Of a DNA stretch of 36,776 bases, positions 1-6,491 are shown piece after piece. The position numbers and the translations under genes are program-made. The notes below the pieces were generated by a model that did not search any database, was not told the origin of the DNA, and worked only from the letters and a program-made list of their open reading frames with translations. Source of the stretch: Oscillospiraceae bacterium (GTDB taxonomy: Bacteria > Bacillota > Clostridia > Oscillospirales > Oscillospiraceae); assembly GCA_020025275.1 (NCBI GenBank), contig JAHHSI010000021.1, positions 1 to 36,776 of the forward strand. Direction: 5' to 3'. Every line of letters starts with the position of its first letter. Position 1 is the stretch's first letter.

Positions 1-1
1 G

Positions 2-482
2 AAGTATCCCTATGTCTATGTGGACGGGATCTATCTGCGCCGCAACTGGGGTGGAAGAACTGCGTGCTATGAAGCTGAAGGAAGCTGCCAAAAAGATTGA
101 GGATGGTGTAGAAGAAACTCTGACCTACTGTGACTTCCCATCTGAGCATTGGACGCGTATTCGCACCAACAATGTCATTGAACGGCTGAACCGGGAGATC
201 CGCCGCCGCACTCGTGTGGTGGGTGCCTTCCCGGATGGTAATTCTGCCCTGATACTGGTTCGTGCCAGGCTACGCCATGTTGCCGGTACCCAGTGGGGCA
301 ACAAAAAGTACATGAATATGAAGCACTCAGAGTCGGCCTACGAGGACGTCTCTGTTGCCGGCAGACCTCATTCACACAGAGGTCTGCAAACCAATTTGCG
401 CATAACTCTTGACGGTACCTATAAAAAATTCACAAATGTGGCTGTTAAGTGGTCAAAACGGTATATGTCAAAAGCAACTTAA
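2..482 (+). pseudogene. IS256-family (mutator-type) transposase, internally deleted and 5'-truncated remnant
   Basis: Two separate pieces of an IS256-family transposase are joined out of frame. Bases 2-55 read, in frame 2, as the block around the first catalytic aspartate (YVYVDGIYLRRNWGG). From base 51 frame 3 gives the C-terminal part (VEELRAMKLKEAAKKI, then RTNNVIERLNREIRRR and GTQWGNKKYMNMK), where the ERxNxExxRR motif carries the catalytic glutamate. The segment normally between them, including the second aspartate, is missing. The join lies at a short GTGGA that suits both flanks, so a deletion at microhomology is likely (inference). Family homology fades after about base 363; the rest to the stop at 482 probably reads through the right end of the element. 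The gene cannot encode an active transposase. The left part lies outside the window. Confidence 0.85.
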
Positions 483-502
483 CTTTTTTACATCGAAAAT
501 AA

Positions 503-543
503 AGAAAAAGTAACGCATTTCTAAGAAATGCGTTACTTTTTCT
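503..543 (-). terminator. Perfect 20-bp inverted repeat, probable intrinsic terminator
   Basis: Arms 503-522 and 524-543 are exact reverse complements around a one-base centre. Read on the minus strand the stem is followed by a T-rich tract, as expected for a terminator of minus-strand transcription. It lies about 85 bases beyond the stop of the DUF6615-like gene. It also directly follows the 12-bp copy of the tRNA-Pro 3' end, so it may be that tRNA's original terminator. Confidence 0.75.
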
Positions 544-554
544 GGTCGGAGTGT
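543..554 (-). repeat. 12-bp copy of the tRNA-Pro 3' end, candidate att site
   Basis: TGGTCGGAGTGT here is identical to 1703-1714, which is the CCA, discriminator base and 3' acceptor strand of the tRNA-Pro gene on the minus strand. Both copies are followed, in minus-strand direction, by a strong hairpin. A displaced tRNA 3' end with its own terminator is the usual trace of integration at the 3' end of a tRNA gene. No integrase is present, so this is inference. Confidence 0.5.
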
Positions 555-627
555 AATTATAGGATTCCAGGAAAGCAAGATATACTTATGGTTTGTAGGC
601 AGTCAGTGAGCTGTGTTTCATACATAT

Positions 628-1596
628 TTAATGCGCATATCTTAAGTCAATAACACCTATTCCACTCACATCTGGAAGGGTGCGCTGCATCTCTGATTCA
701 AACCACGTGAGATCTTCTTTTCGCTGTTCTATAAATAGAGACAAATAGTTAGGAATCTTGTTGCTACTATGCTTAATTCCATGGACACAGTGTGGAAAGC
801 AATTTGAATCATTGTTAATGACATTGAAATATTCAATTATGTTATTATTAAACTGTGAAAGTAGAAACTCTGCATCATTTGGTGAAGCGGTAAATAACAT
901 GTCCAATAAAGAAAGTTTACACGAATGATTGAGTAATTCAATATCTGACAATTTTTTTCTTCCGTTAGCAAAGAGCAGTTTGTAAACATCATAAGCGTTT
1001 GCCAAAAAGCAACCATTAGGGCAGTGGGCGCACCAATTCAAATCTGATTTGTTCACAAAGTGTAAATTTCTCTCTTGTTCTTTAATTTCAGGTTCTGATG
1101 TAGAATAGTACACATATAAAGGGAATGCGTTATATATGCTAGCTTTTTGGGTTAACAAATCTATTTGTAATCCGTTTTTATTGCTATAGCTCAAACCGGA
1201 ATAGTTGTCTTGTCCGTTGCTTAAAAGTTTTTTTGCCTGCACAAAAAAACGATATGCATTGTATGTGCTTGACTGCGTTGGCGAGGTGCTGTTTGCTGTT
1301 AAGATCCACCATTCCCAGTCACTACCATTAAATGCTTCTTCGTGTCGAGAAAATGCCTGGTAATAAATTGCAGAATTGTGTTTTGATGTATCAAAGAGCA
1401 GCCAGTCTGTTAATGATTCTTCTTTTACATGTGGTTGCTTTATTAGCCAGTCTTTAATATAACTAGAGCAGTTGTGAAACACCATTTTTATTGCCCCGCC
1501 TTTCAGTAGATATTTATGCATTTGATTTATTGTAACCGTCATAAAATCTAGTTTGTCACTTGCTATAATAATATCATAACCAGTGAGGGTTGTCAT
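628..1596 (-). CDS. DUF6615-like protein, possible PD-(D/E)XK nuclease fold
   Basis: A 322-residue protein of unknown function. The core resembles the DUF6615 family: EESLTDWLLF at 59-68, GSDWEWWI at 91-98, FFVQAKKLL at 117-125, then QIDLL and FPLYVYY, and a Cys-containing WCAHCPNGC block at 188-196. The spacing E60, D93/E95 and Q120-x-K122 is compatible with a variant PD-(D/E)XK nuclease centre; that is inference. The first ~37 residues match nothing I recognise, and an internal start at Met38 would give a more family-like N-terminus. A weak GGTGG lies upstream of the Met1 codon. Base composition is clearly more AT-rich than in neighbouring genes, which suggests transfer. It is the only gene between the tRNA-Pro gene and the copied tRNA end, so it looks like cargo of a small islet. 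Confidence 0.6.
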   Translation of the reverse strand: MTTLTGYDIIIASDKLDFMTVTINQMHKYLLKGGAIKMVFHNCSSYIKDWLIKQPHVKEESLTDWLLFDTSKHNSAIYYQAFSRHEEAFNGSDWEWWILTANSTSPTQSSTYNAYRFFVQAKKLLSNGQDNYSGLSYSNKNGLQIDLLTQKASIYNAFPLYVYYSTSEPEIKEQERNLHFVNKSDLNWCAHCPNGCFLANAYDVYKLLFANGRKKLSDIELLNHSCKLSLLDMLFTASPNDAEFLLSQFNNNIIEYFNVINNDSNCFPHCVHGIKHSSNKIPNYLSLFIEQRKEDLTWFESEMQRTLPDVSGIGVIDLRYAH

Positions 1597-1663
1597 TCTA
1601 TAAGTTCCACCAAGTGTATGAGGACAATCTAATATGTGCTGAGCAAGAATCGCATGATGAAAA

Positions 1664-1697
1664 GAAAAAGGTGCTGATTTTGAATCAGCACCTTTTC
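1664..1697 (-). terminator. Intrinsic terminator of tRNA-Pro
   Basis: Arms 1666-1679 and 1683-1696 (14 bp, exact) lie directly downstream of the tRNA-Pro 3' end on the minus strand. The descending arm ends in a T-run and is followed by further T-rich sequence. Confidence 0.8.
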
Positions 1698-1702
1698 AAA
1701 AT

Positions 1703-1779
1703 TGGTCGGAGTGTCGGGATTCGAACCCGAGGCCTCTTGGACCCGAACCAAGCGCGATACCAAACTTCGCCACACCCCG
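1703..1779 (-). tRNA. tRNA-Pro(CGG)
   Basis: The reverse complement folds as a complete 77-nt cloverleaf with encoded CCA. The acceptor stem is CGGGGTG/CACTCCG with one G-U pair. The anticodon stem CTTGG/CCAAG closes the loop TTCGGGT, giving anticodon CGG. The T loop has the standard GGTTCGAATCC. It stands alone, with its own consensus promoter and terminator. Confidence 0.95.
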
Positions 1780-1790
1780 TCAGCCATATC

Positions 1791-1819
1791 AGTATAGTTC
1801 TTTTTTGCTTTTTTGTCAA
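1791..1819 (-). promoter_or_regulatory. Sigma-A promoter of tRNA-Pro
   Basis: On the minus strand TTGACA (1814-1819) and TATACT (1791-1796) are separated by exactly 17 bases. Transcription would start a few bases before the tRNA 5' end at 1779. Confidence 0.85.
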
Positions 1820-1872
1820 GAGGAATTTCCGCTTTTCTCCAACCATAGAATAGGGCGAAGGGGGCGTATAGG

Positions 1873-2718
1873 ATGTTGGAGAAAAATATACAGCTCAAAC
1901 GAAAAAGAAGGTATCCGTCATCGGCTCGGCGGCGGCCGGCGGTACACCGTGGGAGAACGGCAGGTATCCGGCCGGCTGTCCGCGGTGAGCGGCAGGTGGG
2001 CGGGCAGGTGGTCGCTCGGAACGGCAGCGGCCGCCGACTGGTGCAGCTGATCATCAGCGGCGCTATTTTAGTGGCGGTGGTGGCGGTGAAGCTGACGTCT
2101 CCCTCGTTTCTGGAACCGCTCCGTGTGCAGTTGTTGGAGCTGATGGGACAGGAAACGGATTTTGTGGCGGCTTTTTCAGCCGTGGGGCGAGCCGTAGGCG
2201 GAGAGGATGTGGGCGAGGCCCTCAACGACGCCTATGTTGCCGTGTTTGGTGGACAGGAGATCGAGGAACCGGAGGAGACGATCTATACAGAGGAGTCGCT
2301 GCCGGAGAATGTCTCCATGGTACAGGAGGTGCTGGGTTTCCCCTATAGATCGCCGGTGGAAGGGACCGTCAGCTCTGGTTTCGGTCAGCGGATCCATCCC
2401 ATCGAAGGGGGCAGCAAGTTCCACTATGGCGTGGATCTTGAAGCTCCGGCGGGGACGGAGATCTGCTGCTTTGCCGACGGAACCGTCAGCGTCGTCGGGG
2501 AGAGTGCGGCACTGGGAAACTACATCACCATTCTCCACAGCAACGGGATCTCCAGTCTCTATGCCCACTGCGGCCGGATCACGGCAGCCTATGGACAACA
2601 GGTCCGGATGGCCGATCCCATCGCAGAGGTGGGAGAGACGGGGCAGACCACCGGACCACACCTCCACTTTGAGCTGTGCCGTAACGGGCTGTATCTCAAT
2701 CCGATTTATTATGTCTAA
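1873..2718 (+). CDS. spoIVFA: SpoIVFA-like M23 (LytM) membrane metallopeptidase
   Basis: A 281-residue type II membrane protein: a very basic cytoplasmic N-terminus (about 1-55), one membrane segment (about 57-73), a linker, and a LytM/M23 domain from about 158. The zinc and catalytic residues are all present: H184-x3-D188, H232 in YAH, and H263-L-H265. SpoIVFA from Bacillus regulates the pro-sigma-K protease SpoIVFB in the outer forespore membrane. Here the gene directly precedes and overlaps (8 bp) a SpoIVFB-like protease, which supports the name. The LytM domain looks intact, so real cell-wall endopeptidase activity is possible. The ribosome site before the ATG is weak and a later start cannot be excluded. 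An ordinary M23 wall hydrolase is the alternative. Confidence 0.75.
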   Translation: MLEKNIQLKRKRRYPSSARRRPAVHRGRTAGIRPAVRGERQVGGQVVARNGSGRRLVQLIISGAILVAVVAVKLTSPSFLEPLRVQLLELMGQETDFVAAFSAVGRAVGGEDVGEALNDAYVAVFGGQEIEEPEETIYTEESLPENVSMVQEVLGFPYRSPVEGTVSSGFGQRIHPIEGGSKFHYGVDLEAPAGTEICCFADGTVSVVGESAALGNYITILHSNGISSLYAHCGRITAAYGQQVRMADPIAEVGETGQTTGPHLHFELCRNGLYLNPIYYV

Positions 2719-3322
2719 GAAGGTACAGTGGCAGATCACACCGGGCGCCATCGTGCTGCTGGCGGTTTTTATCTGTGCCGCTTCACCGCTGCTGGCGGCA
2801 GCCATCCTACTGGCGGCGGTATGTCATGAATTGGGGCACTACCTGACGCTGTGCGCTCTGGGGGCAGGCGTTTGCGGCGTGCGGATCTCGGCGCTGGGGG
2901 CGACCATGAAAGTGGAGGGCAGCAGCCGCCTTTCCTACGGAGAAGAGCTGTTGACCATTTTGGCCGGGCCGCTGACCAATTTGCTGTTGGCCTTTCTGTT
3001 GGCCCGGACGGGGCGGTGGGTGGAGAGCCTCTATCCGCTGGCCGGTGCGCAGCTGGTATTGGGCTGTTTTAATTTGCTGCCGATCCGCCCACTGGACGGA
3101 AGCAGTATCTTGTGGATCCTTACAGCGTGCCTGAAAGAGCCGTTTACTGCCGACCGAGTGACCGATGCGGTGAGCGTAGGCGCAGGACTGCTGCTGGCCG
3201 CAGGCGGGGTGTGGCTGGCACTGCGGCAGGGGGGGAGCCCATTTTTGATGATCGGGGCCGTGGGGCTGCTGGCCGGTGTACTACGAAAAATTTTGCTTGT
3301 AAAACAGATTAAAAACAGGTAA
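2711..3322 (+). CDS. spoIVFB: SpoIVFB-like site-2 protease (M50)
   Basis: A 203-residue intramembrane zinc metalloprotease with HELGH at 39-43 in a hydrophobic helix, and the second M50 motif NLLPIRPLDG at 121-130 with metal ligand D129. Membrane segments cover about 12-45, 80-100, 110-125 and 150-195. The ATG at 2711 overlaps the end of the M23 gene by 8 bases, indicating translational coupling. In Bacillus SpoIVFB cleaves pro-sigma-K during late sporulation; the size and the paired SpoIVFA-like gene fit that role. There is no C-terminal CBS domain in this short version. A general M50 protease with another substrate is possible, but the gene pair favours sporulation. Confidence 0.8.
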   Translation: MSKKVQWQITPGAIVLLAVFICAASPLLAAAILLAAVCHELGHYLTLCALGAGVCGVRISALGATMKVEGSSRLSYGEELLTILAGPLTNLLLAFLLARTGRWVESLYPLAGAQLVLGCFNLLPIRPLDGSSILWILTACLKEPFTADRVTDAVSVGAGLLLAAGGVWLALRQGGSPFLMIGAVGLLAGVLRKILLVKQIKNR

Positions 3323-3371
3323 AATATAAATTTGATACTAATGAAAAGCAATAAACGATAGGAGAATCATC

Positions 3372-5204
3372 GTGGATCAACGACTGGAACGAATTTTACC
3401 CCGCGTACAAAAGCCGGCTCGCTATGTAGGCGGCGAATACAATGCGGTCATTAAGGATCGGGCGGAGGTGGACACCCGTATTGCCTTCTGCTTTCCGGAT
3501 ACCTATGAAATCGGTATGTCCAATCTGGGGATGCGGATCCTCTACGGCATCATGAATGAGATGGAGGGCGTGTGGTGCGAGCGCGTCTTTGCGCCCTGGG
3601 GCGACATGGAAGAAGAGATGCGCCGGGCACAGATGCCCCTCTTTGCGTTGGAATCCGGTGACCCCATCACCAACTTCGACATCGTTGCCTTTTCTGTGGG
3701 CTACGAGATGGCCTTTCCGGCCATTTTAAATATGCTGGATCTGGCGGGCATCCCCCTTCACAGCGCAGAGCGCACGGAGCTGACGCCGCTGGTGATCGCC
3801 GGCGGTACGGCCATGTACAATGCAGAGCCGATGGCCGATTTTATCGATCTGGTCAACATCGGTGAGGGCGAGGATATGCTGGTGGAGATCATCGAGCTGC
3901 ACCGCATGGCCCGTCGGGAGGGCTGGAGCAAGGAGCGGTTCCTGCGTGCCGCAGCTGATCTGGACGGTATTTATGTCCCTAGCCTGTACGATGTCAGCTA
4001 TCATGAGGACGGGACCGTCCGGGAGATCCGTCCTCTGGACGGCGTAAAACCGGTGGTTACCAAGCGGATCGTGCAGGACATGGACAAGGCCCGGTTCCCG
4101 GTAAAGACCATTGTGCCCTCCACGGAAATTGTGCAGGACCGAGTCATGCTGGAGCTGTTCCGTGGTTGTATCCGTGGCTGCCGGTTCTGTCAGGCGGGCT
4201 ATGTCTATCGACCCGTACGCAATCGCAGCCAGGATCTGTGTGCTCAGTACGGCGTAGAATCCTGCAATGACTCCGGGTATCAGGAGATGACCCTCTCCAG
4301 CCTGAGCAGCAGCGACTACCCGGCGTTGACAGGTTTGTGTGATGATCTGGAGGATTTCTGTGCACAGCGCCATGTGAATCTGTCGCTGCCCAGTCTGCGT
4401 GCCGACAACTTCTCTATGGGGCTGATGCAGCGGCTGGCGAAGGGCCGCAAGACAGGGTTGACCTTCGCTCCGGAGGCCGGAACGCAGCGGCTGCGGGACG
4501 TCATCAATAAAAATGTGACGGAAGAGGATATCCTCCAATCCTGCCGCACTGCTTTTGCCGGCGGCTACAGCGCGGTCAAGCTCTACTTTATGCTGGGGCT
4601 GCCTACGGAGACCGACGAGGATGTACTGGGGATCGCCGATTTGGCGGCCCGTGTGATGCACGTGTGGCGGGAGTCCTCCACCAACAAGAACCGTGGGGTG
4701 CGCATTACCGTGTCGACCTCTTGGTTTGTTCCGAAGCCCCACACGGCTTTTCAATGGGAGCCGCAGATCTCCAAGGAGGAGTATGAGCGGCGTGTGAAGC
4801 TGCTGCGGGAGGCCATTAAGACCAAGACCGTCACCTATAACTGGCACGACCCGGATACGAGCTTCCTTGAAGCGGTCCTGGCACGGGGCGACCGGCGTAT
4901 GGGGAAGGTGCTGGAGGCGGCATGGCGCAAAGGGTCCAAGCTGGACGCATGGGAGGAGTATTTCTCTCTGGACCGCTGGATGGAGGCCTTTGACGAGTGC
5001 GGGCTCGATCCCCATTTCTATGCCAACCGTGTCCGGTCAACGGAGGAAGTGCTGCCCTGGAGCATGATTTCCAGCGGCGTTACGGAGAACTATTTGAAGC
5101 GGGAGCGTCAGCAGGCTTTGGAGGCACAGACGACCCCCGACTGCCGCAGCCGCTGCAACGCCTGCGGAGCCAATGCACTGGTGGGAGGGAAATGCGATGT
5201 CTAA
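3372..5204 (+). CDS. B12-binding radical SAM protein (TIGR03960 family)
   Basis: A 610-residue protein. The N-terminal part (to about 200) is of the B12-binding type seen in this radical SAM family (FCFPDTYEIGMSNLGMRIL, then AGGTAMYNAEP). The radical SAM core follows with the [4Fe-4S] motif C266-x3-C270-x2-C273 (RGCIRGCRFC). The C-terminus ends in a cysteine-rich tail (CRSRCNACG...GGKC) that may bind metal. The substrate of the family is not known to me; it usually occurs with a DUF2344 protein, as here, sometimes fused. Translation starts at a GTG (3372) with TAGGAG seven bases upstream. The stop overlaps the next gene by 8 bases, so the two are probably made together. Confidence 0.88.
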   Translation: MDQRLERILPRVQKPARYVGGEYNAVIKDRAEVDTRIAFCFPDTYEIGMSNLGMRILYGIMNEMEGVWCERVFAPWGDMEEEMRRAQMPLFALESGDPITNFDIVAFSVGYEMAFPAILNMLDLAGIPLHSAERTELTPLVIAGGTAMYNAEPMADFIDLVNIGEGEDMLVEIIELHRMARREGWSKERFLRAAADLDGIYVPSLYDVSYHEDGTVREIRPLDGVKPVVTKRIVQDMDKARFPVKTIVPSTEIVQDRVMLELFRGCIRGCRFCQAGYVYRPVRNRSQDLCAQYGVESCNDSGYQEMTLSSLSSSDYPALTGLCDDLEDFCAQRHVNLSLPSLRADNFSMGLMQRLAKGRKTGLTFAPEAGTQRLRDVINKNVTEEDILQSCRTAFAGGYSAVKLYFMLGLPTETDEDVLGIADLAARVMHVWRESSTNKNRGVRITVSTSWFVPKPHTAFQWEPQISKEEYERRVKLLREAIKTKTVTYNWHDPDTSFLEAVLARGDRRMGKVLEAAWRKGSKLDAWEEYFSLDRWMEAFDECGLDPHFYANRVRSTEEVLPWSMISSGVTENYLKRERQQALEAQTTPDCRSRCNACGANALVGGKCDV

Positions 5205-5859
5205 GCTGAGACTTCTGTTCGTGAAAGAGGCGCAGGCCGCCTACATCTCCCATCTGGATCTGCTGCGGACCATGCAGCGTGCGTTTCCGCGCGCCGAGCT
5301 GGAGGTCAGCCACAGCCACGGGTTTCACCCCCATCCCATCATGTCCATCGTGCTCCCCCTGCCGGTAGGACAGTCCAGCGACTGCGAGCTGCTGGACTTT
5401 GAGGTGACGCAGACCACTGATGGCAGCGGCATTGCGGAGAAGCTGAATACCGGAATGCCCTGCGGTCTGCGCATTCTGGACTGCTATGAGGCCAAGCGCC
5501 CGGTGCGGGAGCTGGCGCTGCTGAAGGCGGACATTGAATGGGACTACGACAACGGCGTGCCGGAGGGAGCAGTGGCGCAGCTGCAGGAGCTCTTTGCCCG
5601 GGAGGAATTGGTGATCCAGAAGCGCACCAAGCGCAAGGAAATGGCCGACGTGGACATCGCACCCATGATCCGCAGCGTAGAACTGCGGGCGGAGGAAACG
5701 AAGGTCTGCGGCACGGTGGTGGTGCAGGCGCAGAACCCAGGTTTGAATCCGCAGCTGTTGGAAAAGGCGATTGAACGGTATCTTCCGGAGCTGACACCGG
5801 ACTTCATGCGTGTCCGCCGGCGGGAGATGCTGGACGCTGCGGGGGAGATTTTCCGATAA
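5197..5859 (+). CDS. DUF2344 / TIGR03936 radical-SAM-associated protein
   Basis: A 220-residue protein that partners the upstream radical SAM enzyme. The opening KLRLLFVKEAQAAYISHLDL and the following HSHGFHPHP are typical of TIGR03936. The ATG at 5197 sits inside the last codons of the upstream gene (8-base overlap), behind a GGGAGGGAA ribosome site; an upstream in-frame ATG at 5173 would lengthen the overlap and lacks such a site. In many Firmicutes the two families are fused into one chain and lie just before ribosomal protein genes, as here before rplS, so a role in translation or RNA modification is a reasonable guess. No biochemical function is established that I know of. Confidence 0.85.
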   Translation: MSKLRLLFVKEAQAAYISHLDLLRTMQRAFPRAELEVSHSHGFHPHPIMSIVLPLPVGQSSDCELLDFEVTQTTDGSGIAEKLNTGMPCGLRILDCYEAKRPVRELALLKADIEWDYDNGVPEGAVAQLQELFAREELVIQKRTKRKEMADVDIAPMIRSVELRAEETKVCGTVVVQAQNPGLNPQLLEKAIERYLPELTPDFMRVRRREMLDAAGEIFR

Positions 5860-5884
5860 AAAGGCGGAAAATGAGAAAAAGTGC

Positions 5885-5913
5885 TTGCAATAGGCAGATA
5901 AATATGCTATGCT
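5885..5913 (+). promoter_or_regulatory. Promoter of rplS
   Basis: TTGCAA (5885-5890) and TATGCT (5908-5913) are separated by 17 bases. Transcription from here would give an rplS leader of about 95 bases before the ATG at 6015. Confidence 0.65.
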
Positions 5914-5937
5914 ATCATAGCGAAAAAGGGCGGTCCT

Positions 5938-5984
5938 CTGTCGCCGGTATGCCGCAGGATGGCGTACCACGAAAATGGCGGCAC
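5938..5984 (+). promoter_or_regulatory. Structured rplS leader, candidate L19 autoregulatory RNA
   Basis: The leader folds into an outer 7-bp stem (5939-5945 with 5977-5983) enclosing an 8-bp inner hairpin (5946-5953 with 5961-5968, loop GCAGGAT), with an unpaired ACGAAAAT on the 3' side. Several pairs are G-U. L19 leaders that bind the ribosomal protein and repress its own translation are known in Firmicutes. Assignment to that family is inference from position and fold. Confidence 0.5.
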
Positions 5985-6014
5985 GAACACCTATATTATT
6001 AGGAGGAAACATCC

Positions 6015-6356
6015 ATGGATCTTATTAAGGCTTTGACCGAGAAGCAGCTGAAGGCTGAAGTGCCTCAGGTGGAAGTGGGCGACACCGTCCGCGTTCACGT
6101 GAAGGTTAAGGAGGGTACCCGTGAGCGTATCCAGGTCTTCGAGGGTATTGTGATCGCCAAGAAGCACGGCGGTATCGAGGAGACCATCACCGTTCGCCGC
6201 CTGTCCTACGGCATCGGCGTGGAGAAGGTATTCCCCATCCACTCTCCCTCCATTGAGAAGATCGAGACTGTCCGTCACGGCTATGTCCGCCGCGCCAAGC
6301 TGTACTACCTGCGTGGCCGCGTTGGTAAGGCCGCCAAGGTCAGAGAGAAGCTGTAA
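6015..6356 (+). CDS. rplS: 50S ribosomal protein L19
   Basis: A 113-residue protein of normal length for bacterial L19, which sits at the 30S/50S interface. The family blocks are clear: VEVGDTVRVHVKVKEG near the N-terminus, ERIQVFEGIVIAKK, and ETITVRRLSYGIGVEKVFP followed by SPSIEKIE. An AGGAGG ribosome site precedes the ATG. It is a single-gene unit here, with its own promoter, structured leader and terminator. The usual trmD and rpsP neighbours are absent. Confidence 0.98.
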   Translation: MDLIKALTEKQLKAEVPQVEVGDTVRVHVKVKEGTRERIQVFEGIVIAKKHGGIEETITVRRLSYGIGVEKVFPIHSPSIEKIETVRHGYVRRAKLYYLRGRVGKAAKVREKL

Positions 6357-6374
6357 GCCGATTACTGCTGATCC

Positions 6375-6406
6375 AAAACCCGTCCGCACACTGCGGGCGG
6401 GTTTTT
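6375..6406 (+). terminator. Intrinsic terminator after rplS
   Basis: A GC-rich hairpin (AAAACCCGTCCGC with GCGGGCGGGTTTTT, one G-U pair) ends in a T-run, about 20 bases after the rplS stop. Confidence 0.85.
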
Positions 6407-6410
6407 CCTA

Positions 6411-6439
6411 TTCCCATTACAGCTGCGATATGGTATAAT
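6411..6439 (+). promoter_or_regulatory. Promoter of the rbgA-rnhB-yraN operon
   Basis: TTCCCA (6411-6416) and a perfect extended -10, TGGTATAAT (6431-6439), are 17 bases apart between hexamers. The start of transcription would fall near 6446, so an ATG at 6450 would have almost no leader. This favours the GTG at 6492 as the rbgA start. Confidence 0.7.
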
Positions 6440-6491
6440 AAAACTATCTATGAAAAAAGGATATACGATCGATAAAGAGAGGTGCTGCACT

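Noticed and set aside
5173..5196. Longer start for the DUF2344 gene
   Set aside because: The ATG at 5173 lacks a ribosome site and lies deeper inside the upstream gene; the ATG at 5197 has GGGAGGGAA at the right distance and the family N-terminus.
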